Positions 6,041 through 11,890 of a DNA stretch of 12,710 nt are shown here, one piece after another (within the stretch, counting starts at the first letter, position 1; each line of letters begins with the position of its first letter). The notes under the pieces are model-generated. The model had not been told where the DNA came from and did not search any database. It was given only the letters and a program-made list of their open reading frames with translations. The translations under genes and the position numbers were made by a program. Source of the stretch: Faucicola sp032089155 (lineage in GTDB: Bacteria > Pseudomonadota > Gammaproteobacteria > Pseudomonadales > Moraxellaceae). The stretch lies in NCBI GenBank assembly GCA_032089155.1, contig DAMDEV010000069.1, positions 1-12,710 on the forward strand, in the 5' to 3' direction.

Positions 6041-8434
6041 ATGCGAAATTCAGCGTTATTTTTGGTTGCACCGTTAGCACTCGTTACCTCGTATGCACAA
6101 GCGGCAAATTTTACCGTGAGCGATATTCAATTTAATGGATTGACACGGGTATCCGCTGATAACCTCTATCCAGTGCTTGCTGTCAATACCGGTGAAGTAG
6201 CAAACGATGCCAATATCGCAGCTAGTATCAAAGCCCTCTATGAAACTGGCAATTTCTCAGACGTTAAAGCATCCCAATCAGGCAATAAGTTGGTATTTGA
6301 CGTGGTAGAGCGCCCAATTATCGCAAGTGTTACTTATGACGGTAATAAACTGATTCCAAAAGAAGCATTAACCGAAGGCCTAAAACGTATTGGCATTGTA
6401 GAAGGCAATGTGTTAAAACAGGCGACAGTTGAGCAAGTCCAAAATGAGCTAAAACAGCAATACAACCAGCAAGGTTATTATAATAGCGAAGTTAAGGTGA
6501 CCCAAACGCCCTTAGACAATAACCGCGTCGCGCTTAAATTTAATTTTGTTGAAGGTAAAGCTGCGCGTGTTGTCGATATCAAGGTGATTGGCAATAAACA
6601 TTTTAGCGACAAAGAAATCAGACAGGCGATGAGCATCAAAGAAAGCTCATGGGTCAATGTAATTAGCAAATCTGACCGCTATGCCAAAGAAAAGCTTGCG
6701 GCAAGTTTAGAAAATGTCACTGCCATGTACCAAAATGCGGGCTTTGTCAAATTCACCATCAATGATGCCACCATTAATTTAAGTCCGGAAAAAGATAAAG
6801 TGTTTATTGAGCTCAATCTTACCGAAGGTGAGCAATATAAATTTGGCAATGTCAACTTTATGGGTACGCCCAACTATGACACTGACAAGCTTCGTAAGCA
6901 GGTGGCATTTAAACCAGGCGAGCGTTATTCACAACGTCAAATGACGACAACCTTACAAAATCTAGGCACATTGTATGGTAACGATGGCTACTATTTTGCC
7001 CAAATCCGCCCAGTGCCCCGTATCAATGAGGACACTCGCACGGTAGATGTCGATTTCTTTATTGATCCTGTGCGTCCTGTGTATGTGCGCCGTATCAATT
7101 TTACCGGCAATAATAAAACCGCAGATGAAGTATTGCGCCGAGAAATGCGCCAAATGGAAGGCGCATTGGCTTCCAATGAAAAAATCGATTTGTCGCGCAC
7201 GCGTTTGATGCGTACAGGCTTCTTCAAAACTGTCAACATGGATGTCAAACCTGTCCCTAACACCCCCGATCAGGTGGATATCAATGTCGCAGTAGAGGAG
7301 CAACCATCTGGTACCAGTACCATTGCGGCTGGTTATTCACAAAGTGGTGGTATCACTTTCCAAGCAGGTTTAAGTCAATCCAACTTTTTGGGTACAGGTA
7401 ATCAGGTCAATATTTCGTTATCGCGTTCTCAGACGTTAGATAGTTATAATTTGGGCTATACCAACCCGTACTTTACCCCAGATGGGATATCGCAAAGTGC
7501 CAGTATTTATGCCCGCAGAACCAAATATGACAGCAAAAACATTTCAAACTATGTCACCGATTCGTATGGCGGCACCTTAGGTTTTAGCTATCCGATTGAT
7601 GAAAATAAGAGTTTAAGTGCCGGTCTCACACTTGATAGTACCCAAATCAAAGCAGGTGCTTTGTTAGCGGTATCAAACTATCAATACTTAAAAGACGAAG
7701 GTGCTCTGCAAGTAGGTTCAGACTCTGATGGCAATGAATCATTCGAATCAGACCCATTTAATACCGCGAGCTTAAATTTAGGCTGGAATATGAACACGCT
7801 TGACCGTTGGCGTTTTCCAACCAACGGTATGTCACATAACGTCAATTTGGAACTGGCCTTTGGCGATGCCACTTACCAAAAACTGGTCTACCAAGGAAAC
7901 TACTATCGCCCATTCCTAAAAAATACCGTACTACGCGGTTATACCAAGTTAGGATATGGTAACGATTTACCTTTCTGGAAAAATTTCTTCGCAGGGGGTT
8001 ATGGCTCAGTGCGTGGTTATCAGAATGCCACTTTAGGCCCTACCAGTAATCGTTATTACCCAGTGAAAAATAATAGTGGGGTCGATAATTACCCAGAAGA
8101 GATTGGCGGTAATGCACTCGCGCAAGTGGGTACTGAATTAATCTTGCCGATGCCGTTTAAAGGCGATTGGGCAGACCAAATCCGTCCGGTGTTATTTGTT
8201 GAAGGGGCACAAGTGTTTGACACCACCAATAAATATGACCAAAAAGTCACAGTGGGTGGCAATACCGTATCGCTATTAAATGAAAAAGACAATAACATGC
8301 GTTTTAGCGCGGGTGCGGGCTTTACTTGGATTACCCCGATTGGTCCAATCTCATTAAGCTATGCTGTTCCGCTCAATGATAAAGATAAAGATAAAGTCGA
8401 CAATGTACAGTTCGAAATTGGACGTACATTCTAA
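6041..8434 (+). CDS. bamA: Outer-membrane protein assembly factor BamA (Omp85)
   Basis: BamA is the essential core of the BAM complex that folds and inserts beta-barrel proteins into the outer membrane. The 797-residue precursor has a signal peptide of about 21 residues ending SYAQA before ANFTVSDIQF. Five POTRA domains (roughly 22-422) show their repeating pattern, for example VTYDGNKLIPKEAL, IKVIGNKHFSDKEI and INFTGNNKTADEVL. A 16-strand barrel follows, with the lid-loop motif VRGY at 657-660 and a C-terminal beta-signal ending VQFEIGRTF in aromatic Phe. Length is close to E. coli (810). I chose ATG 6041 because the signal peptide then starts directly with MRNSALFLV. GTG 5987 or ATG 5999 would add 18 or 14 residues before it; GGA at 6028-6030 is a weak ribosome site for 6041, while ACAGG at 5990-5994 would suit 5999. 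skp follows after 13 bases. Confidence 0.97.
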   Translation: MRNSALFLVAPLALVTSYAQAANFTVSDIQFNGLTRVSADNLYPVLAVNTGEVANDANIAASIKALYETGNFSDVKASQSGNKLVFDVVERPIIASVTYDGNKLIPKEALTEGLKRIGIVEGNVLKQATVEQVQNELKQQYNQQGYYNSEVKVTQTPLDNNRVALKFNFVEGKAARVVDIKVIGNKHFSDKEIRQAMSIKESSWVNVISKSDRYAKEKLAASLENVTAMYQNAGFVKFTINDATINLSPEKDKVFIELNLTEGEQYKFGNVNFMGTPNYDTDKLRKQVAFKPGERYSQRQMTTTLQNLGTLYGNDGYYFAQIRPVPRINEDTRTVDVDFFIDPVRPVYVRRINFTGNNKTADEVLRREMRQMEGALASNEKIDLSRTRLMRTGFFKTVNMDVKPVPNTPDQVDINVAVEEQPSGTSTIAAGYSQSGGITFQAGLSQSNFLGTGNQVNISLSRSQTLDSYNLGYTNPYFTPDGISQSASIYARRTKYDSKNISNYVTDSYGGTLGFSYPIDENKSLSAGLTLDSTQIKAGALLAVSNYQYLKDEGALQVGSDSDGNESFESDPFNTASLNLGWNMNTLDRWRFPTNGMSHNVNLELAFGDATYQKLVYQGNYYRPFLKNTVLRGYTKLGYGNDLPFWKNFFAGGYGSVRGYQNATLGPTSNRYYPVKNNSGVDNYPEEIGGNALAQVGTELILPMPFKGDWADQIRPVLFVEGAQVFDTTNKYDQKVTVGGNTVSLLNEKDNNMRFSAGAGFTWITPIGPISLSYAVPLNDKDKDKVDNVQFEIGRTF

Positions 8435-8447
8435 AAGGTCTATGTAT

Positions 8448-8960
8448 ATGAAAATAATGACTCAGTTAGCCACAGCGAGTATTTTGAGTGTATTGGCAAT
8501 GCCAGTATTTGCCAATACCGTTGCGGTTTGGAATTCCCAAGTTGCCATCAGTAATACTAACATCGCTAAAACCAAAATTGGCGTGGTGCAAGCGGCGGTC
8601 AAACCAAAGCAGCAGCAGCTTGACAGCTACAAAGCCACCATTGAGCGTTTGCAAAAACAATATGCCACGCAAAACACTCAGATGACCCAAGCACAAAAAG
8701 ATGATTTGCGTAAGCAAATTCAAACCAACCTACAAAACTATGAACAGGTTGCCAGTCAAATCCAGTCCATCATTGATACCAATGAGGCAGAAGTGATGCA
8801 GCGAATTCTCCCCAAAATCCAAGCCATTAAAGAAAATATTGTGCGTCAGAAAAATATTGATGTGCTCATTGATAATCGTGATAGAACAGTTAGTTATGTC
8901 AAACCCGAATGGGATGTAACGGCAGATTTTACCAAAGCGATTAATGATCAAGTAAAATAA
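8448..8960 (+). CDS. skp: Periplasmic chaperone of the Skp/OmpH family
   Basis: Skp-like proteins form a trimeric, tentacle-shaped periplasmic chaperone that carries unfolded outer-membrane proteins to BamA. The 170-residue precursor has a signal peptide ending LSVLAMPVFA before NTVAVWNSQ, the short first strand of the family core. A long, highly charged and Gln-rich coiled-coil region (about 50-130, e.g. IERLQKQYATQNTQMTQAQ) follows, and then the closing core segment IDVLIDNRDRTVSYVKPEWDVTADFTKAI. E. coli Skp is 161 residues. I prefer ATG 8448 because AAGG (8435-8438) is nine bases upstream; ATG 8442 would be only three bases from it. The frame is open upstream to 8361, but that part overlaps bamA and has no matching features. 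Sequence is divergent, as is normal for Skp, so the assignment rests on architecture and position after bamA. Confidence 0.9.
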   Translation: MKIMTQLATASILSVLAMPVFANTVAVWNSQVAISNTNIAKTKIGVVQAAVKPKQQQLDSYKATIERLQKQYATQNTQMTQAQKDDLRKQIQTNLQNYEQVASQIQSIIDTNEAEVMQRILPKIQAIKENIVRQKNIDVLIDNRDRTVSYVKPEWDVTADFTKAINDQVK

Positions 8961-8986
8961 TATTTTTTAAGCTCAGAGGTTTTAGC

Positions 8987-9017
8987 AAAAACGCAATATT
9001 CGACTATTGCGTTTTTT
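8987..9017 (+). terminator. Intrinsic terminator after skp
   Basis: AAAAACGCAATA (8987-8998) and TATTGCGTTTTT (9005-9016) form a 12-bp perfect stem around the six-base loop TTCGAC; the right arm runs into a T-rich tail (TTTTTTATTTT). It starts 27 bases after the skp stop codon. The A-run on the left arm means it could also act on transcripts from the other strand, though no gene there needs it. It divides bamA-skp from lpxD. Confidence 0.88.
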
Positions 9018-9033
9018 ATTTTGTGTGTAAAAT
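9007..9033 (+). promoter_or_regulatory. Possible lpxD promoter overlapping the skp terminator
   Basis: TAAAAT at 9028-9033 matches the -10 consensus at five of six bases, 37 bases before the lpxD start. The only upstream -35-like element is TTGCGT (9007-9012, three of six), with a short 15-base spacer, inside the right arm of the terminator. A promoter is expected here because the terminator would otherwise silence lpxD, but the match is weak. Confidence 0.3.
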
Positions 9034-9069
9034 TAAGGCAAATTTTAAGCAAACGATTGGAGTAATCAA

Positions 9070-10122
9070 ATGGCGTTCACCCTCGCACAAATTTTGGATT
9101 TTTTAGGTAGTGACGTCATTGACCAAGGGGATGCGCAGACCCGCCAAAATTTGCAGAAAAAAATTTTTAAAATCGCCGCCCTTGAGGACGCCACCGACAC
9201 CGATATCACGTTTATCGCCAATCCGCTATTTGAATCAAAATTGCAAACCACGGGCGCTGGCGCTGTGCTAGTCCCCGCATCTTTGCAGGAAAAATGCCCA
9301 AGCCATAGCGTTGCCATCGTGGTCAAATCACCTTATGCCGCGTATGCCAAACTGACGGCATTGTTTGAACCGACCCAAGCGTATCATCAGACAGTCAACC
9401 CTAATTTATCGGATAGTTTGATTCACCCGACTGCCATTTTGGGTAACAATCTGCAATTGGGCGACAATGTGCGTATTGGGGCGTATAGCCAAATCGGTGA
9501 TAACTGCATCATTGGTGATGGCGTCAAGATTGATGCCCAAGTCAATATTCAGCCCAATGTAGTGATTGGCAAAGGTAGCTTAATTGCGCCGCATGTCTAC
9601 ATCGGGCATGATTGTGTATTGGGTAAACATGTCAGCTTGCACAGTCATGCCAGCATTGGCAATGACGGGTTTGGCTTTGCCCCTAAAGGCAGTACAGATG
9701 AAGCAGGTTGGCAAAAAATTCACCAATTAGGGCGAGTGGTATTGGGCGATCATGTCAGCGTAGGCAGCCATACCTGTATCGATCGCGGCGCGCTGAATGA
9801 TACGGTTATCGGTAATCATGTCATTATCGATAATTTGGTGCAAATTGCCCACAATGTGAAAATTGGTGCTGGCACGGCGATTGCAGCATGCGTGGGGATT
9901 GCTGGCAGTACAGAAATTGGTAAACGCTGTATGATTGGTGGCGCATCAGGTTTTTCAGGTCATATCAAAATTTGTGATGATGTCACGATTACTGGCATGA
10001 CGATGGTAACCAAATCGATTCACCAACCGGGTGTATATTCTTCAGGCATGCCAGTGATGCCTAATAGCCTATGGAAAAGAGCCTATATTAATTTTAAGCA
10101 ACTTGGCAAACCAAAAAGTTAA
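9070..10122 (+). CDS. lpxD: UDP-3-O-(3-hydroxyacyl)glucosamine N-acyltransferase
   Basis: LpxD adds the N-linked 3-hydroxyacyl chain to UDP-3-O-acyl-glucosamine, the third step of lipid A synthesis, in the cytoplasm using acyl-ACP. The 350-residue protein has an N-terminal uridine-binding domain (about 1-105, with DITFIANPLFESKLQTTGAG and PYAAYAKL). A left-handed beta-helix of hexapeptide repeats (about 115-315) follows, e.g. IGAYSQIGDNCIIGDGVKI, and then a C-terminal helix. The catalytic histidine is His261 in DNLVQIAHNVKIG, and the conserved NDGFGFAP stretch is at 198-205. E. coli LpxD is 341 residues. ATG 9070 has TTGGAG at 9057-9062 as ribosome binding site. It sits in the usual skp-lpxD-fabZ-lpxA order, but a terminator separates it from skp and a 129-base gap from fabZ. 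Confidence 0.97.
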   Translation: MAFTLAQILDFLGSDVIDQGDAQTRQNLQKKIFKIAALEDATDTDITFIANPLFESKLQTTGAGAVLVPASLQEKCPSHSVAIVVKSPYAAYAKLTALFEPTQAYHQTVNPNLSDSLIHPTAILGNNLQLGDNVRIGAYSQIGDNCIIGDGVKIDAQVNIQPNVVIGKGSLIAPHVYIGHDCVLGKHVSLHSHASIGNDGFGFAPKGSTDEAGWQKIHQLGRVVLGDHVSVGSHTCIDRGALNDTVIGNHVIIDNLVQIAHNVKIGAGTAIAACVGIAGSTEIGKRCMIGGASGFSGHIKICDDVTITGMTMVTKSIHQPGVYSSGMPVMPNSLWKRAYINFKQLGKPKS

Positions 10123-10160
10123 TTATTACGTTTATCCATCAAATAATTTGAGAAAACAAC

Positions 10161-10189
10161 TGTAAACTCAATCTTAAAACCGTTACAAT
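10161..10189 (+). promoter_or_regulatory. Possible fabZ promoter
   Basis: TACAAT at 10184-10189 is a five-of-six -10 match, 62 bases before the fabZ start. The hexamer 17 bases upstream, TGTAAA (10161-10166), matches the -35 consensus at only three of six. The -10 also lies within a long inverted repeat, AAAACAAC (10153-10160) and GTTGTTTT (10191-10198), with an inner AACC/GGTT pair. That could instead be a weak lpxD terminator, since the right arm ends in T's. Confidence 0.3.
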
Positions 10190-10251
10190 GGTTGTTTTTC
10201 ACAAATCTATTTTTTTGATAAAGACGATTTAAAAGTATAAAGGATATATCC

Positions 10252-10767
10252 ATGGATTTTGATAAGTTGATTGATGAAGACATCGCTGGCCTTGCACAGA
10301 TTGGGGTGACATTACCTCTCAATGCCATTGTGTTACGTGATTATCTGCCTCACCGTTATCCTTTTATGCTATTAGACAGAGTCACTGCGGTAAAACCCAA
10401 TGAGTGGATTACCGGTCTTAAAAACATCACTATTAACGAGCCTTTTTTCAACGGTCACTTTCCTGAAGAGCCTATCATGCCAGGTGTCTTAATGATTGAA
10501 GCCATGGCGCAGGTAGCGGGTGTACTGGGTTTTATCAGCAAAAATGTCAAACCAAGAGATGGCTATATTTATCTGTTCGCTGGGGTCGATAAAGTGCGTT
10601 TCAAACGTCAAGTCATCCCTGGTGATCAGCTTATTTTACGTGCCGAAAAAACCATGGAGCGTCACAGTATCTATAAATTTAGTTGTACAGCGTGTGTGGG
10701 CGATGAGTTGGCAGCCAGTGCAGAAATCACCATTGCAGAGCAGCGTACCCAATATCACCAGTCATGA
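10252..10767 (+). CDS. fabZ: 3-hydroxyacyl-[acyl-carrier-protein] dehydratase FabZ
   Basis: FabZ dehydrates 3-hydroxyacyl-ACP to trans-2-enoyl-ACP in type II fatty acid synthesis. It competes with LpxA and LpxD for the same 3-hydroxyacyl-ACP pool, which is why it is encoded among the lpx genes. The 171-residue hot-dog-fold protein has LPHRYPFMLLDRV at 32-44, catalytic His69 in FNGHFPEEPIMPGVL, catalytic Glu83 in MIEAMAQ, and FAGVDKVRFKRQVIPGDQL. The N-terminus is about 15 residues longer than E. coli FabZ (151), beginning MDFDKLIDEDIAGL. ATG 10252 is supported by AAAGGAT at 10239-10245, so the extension is probably real. The 129-base gap after lpxD may hold its own promoter, and 228 bases separate it from lpxA. 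Confidence 0.97.
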   Translation: MDFDKLIDEDIAGLAQIGVTLPLNAIVLRDYLPHRYPFMLLDRVTAVKPNEWITGLKNITINEPFFNGHFPEEPIMPGVLMIEAMAQVAGVLGFISKNVKPRDGYIYLFAGVDKVRFKRQVIPGDQLILRAEKTMERHSIYKFSCTACVGDELAASAEITIAEQRTQYHQS

Positions 10768-10851
10768 CTTTAACATCATTTTTACATGACTTGAATAAGG
10801 CGCGTTTGAGTAAGCTATACCGCTTAAATCTGTTTAAGTTAAGCAAAATCC

Positions 10852-10889
10852 TTGATAAAAATGGCATACTTTAGTAAAAATGCTATAAT
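10852..10889 (+). promoter_or_regulatory. Promoter(s) upstream of lpxA, with extended -10
   Basis: TGCTATAAT at 10881-10889 is a perfect extended -10 element. ATGGCA at 10861-10866, 17 bases upstream, matches the -35 at four of six. An overlapping second candidate pairs TTGATA (10852-10857, five of six) with TAAAAA (10875-10880, four of six), also at 17-base spacing. Either would start an lpxA transcript with a leader of about 100 bases. This is the most convincing promoter in the window. Confidence 0.7.
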
Positions 10890-10917
10890 GTCGTTTTTAT
10901 TTTAACCTGCTGTTTAT

Positions 10918-10948
10918 GGTTAGCTTTACCTATGGTTTCAGCTAAACC
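10918..10948 (+). promoter_or_regulatory. Hairpin in the lpxA leader
   Basis: GGTTAGCT (10918-10925) and AGCTAAACC (10940-10948) pair as an 8-bp stem with one bulged base and a 14-base loop. TGTATTTTTAATTC follows. It lies downstream of the predicted lpxA promoter and 47 bases before the start codon. It may be a weak attenuator-like hairpin or simply leader structure; no known riboswitch class is recognised. Confidence 0.35.
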
Positions 10949-10995
10949 TGTATTTTTAATTCTTCTTGAATAGTGGGCTGGTATAAGGATTTTTC

Positions 10996-11772
10996 ATGAC
11001 GATTCACCCAACGGCGATTATTGATGCCACTGCAACGATACACCCGTCGGTCAAGATAGGGCCGTATTGCATTATTGGTGAACATGTCACAATTGGGGCG
11101 CAGACCGTGCTTCACCCCCATGTCGTCATTAGCAAGTTTACCCGTATCGGTGAGCGTAACCAGATTTTTCAATTCGCTAGCATTGGTGAAGACTGCCAAG
11201 ATCTCAAATACCAAGGTGAGGAGACGTGGCTAGAAATCGGCGATGACAATCGCATTCGCGAAGCCTGTAGCATTCATCGCGGCACGGTACAAGATAAAGG
11301 CATCACACGCGTTGGTAGCCGTAATCTGTTTATGGTCAATACCCATATTGCGCATGATTGCGTGATTGGCAACGACAACATTGTGGCTAATAACGTGGGG
11401 ATTGCAGGGCATGTCCGCATTGGTAACCATGTGATTGTTGGTGGTAATTCCGGTATTCACCAATTTTGTAGCATTGATGATTATAGTTTGATTGGTGGCG
11501 CAAGCTTGATTTTAAAAGATGTTGCGGCTTTTAACATGGTATCGGGCAACCCTGCCAAAAGCCATGGTCTTAATATCGAAGGCATGCGCCGCAAAGGTTG
11601 GTCAAAGCAGACTATTGATTATCTGCGACAAGCTTATCGGGTGATTTTCCGTTCAGGACTGACCAAGGAAGAAGCCATTGTCGCGGTGACCGAGCAGCTA
11701 TTACCCCAAGAACCTTTGGTACAATTGCTATTGGATTCCCTGATTCATAGCGAACGTGGCTTAGTCAGATAA
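10996..11772 (+). CDS. lpxA: UDP-N-acetylglucosamine O-acyltransferase
   Basis: LpxA transfers a 3-hydroxyacyl chain from ACP to the 3-OH of UDP-GlcNAc, the first step of lipid A synthesis, as a cytoplasmic trimer. The 258-residue protein is a left-handed beta-helix of hexapeptide repeats (about 3-185, e.g. IGPYCIIGEHVTIG) followed by a helical C-terminal domain (NIEGMRRKGWSKQ onward). The catalytic histidine is His120 in NTHIAHDCVIGN. HRGT (94-97) and GGNSGIHQFC (149-158) are conserved. The position equivalent to the E. coli acyl-length ruler Gly173 is Gly168. Length is near E. coli (262). ATG 10996 has AAGGAT at 10985-10990 upstream. It is the last gene of the cluster on this strand; lpxB, its usual neighbour, is absent and a terminator follows. 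Confidence 0.97.
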   Translation: MTIHPTAIIDATATIHPSVKIGPYCIIGEHVTIGAQTVLHPHVVISKFTRIGERNQIFQFASIGEDCQDLKYQGEETWLEIGDDNRIREACSIHRGTVQDKGITRVGSRNLFMVNTHIAHDCVIGNDNIVANNVGIAGHVRIGNHVIVGGNSGIHQFCSIDDYSLIGGASLILKDVAAFNMVSGNPAKSHGLNIEGMRRKGWSKQTIDYLRQAYRVIFRSGLTKEEAIVAVTEQLLPQEPLVQLLLDSLIHSERGLVR

Positions 11773-11842
11773 CGTGGTAAGACAAGATATTAAGAAAAGA
11801 TAGCGTTGCTATTTAGCGTATCAACAGCAGCTTATAAAAAGT

Positions 11843-11871
11843 AAAAAAGAGCCAAATCGGCTCTTTTTTTT
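11843..11871. terminator. Bidirectional intrinsic terminator between lpxA and tgt
   Basis: AAAAAAGAGCC (11843-11853) and GGCTCTTTTTT (11859-11869) form an 11-bp stem with the five-base loop AAATC. It has a T-run on the right for the + strand and the A-run on the left becomes a U-run for the - strand. It lies 70 bases after the lpxA stop and about 20 bases beyond the tgt stop, so it fits both convergent genes. Confidence 0.92.
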
Positions 11872-11890
11872 AGGTGTTTTTAAGTGTTTT

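Noticed and set aside
6962..7303. Open frames of about 90 and 113 codons on the minus strand inside bamA.
   Set aside because: They lie antisense to the POTRA-encoding part of bamA, have no recognisable domain or ribosome site, and are shadows of its codon usage.
8361..8447. Longer version of skp starting inside bamA at 8361.
   Set aside because: The extra residues precede a complete signal peptide, overlap the conserved bamA C-terminus and lack a ribosome site; ATG 8448 with AAGG upstream explains the gene.
10153..10198. AAAACAAC/GTTGTTTT inverted repeat after lpxD as a terminator.
   Set aside because: The arms are 30 bases apart and A+T-rich, the inner pairing is only four bases, and the T tract is short. 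Mentioned under the fabZ promoter instead.
10215..10241. TTGATA (10215-10220) and TATAAA (10236-10241) as a fabZ promoter.
   Set aside because: The spacer is only 15 bases, the -10 overlaps the fabZ ribosome binding site, and the transcript would start almost at the ATG. The TACAAT element upstream is a better candidate.
10520..10789. An 89-codon + strand frame overlapping the second half of fabZ.
   Set aside because: It is in another frame within a highly conserved enzyme, lacks a ribosome binding site and family features, and ends in the intergenic region.
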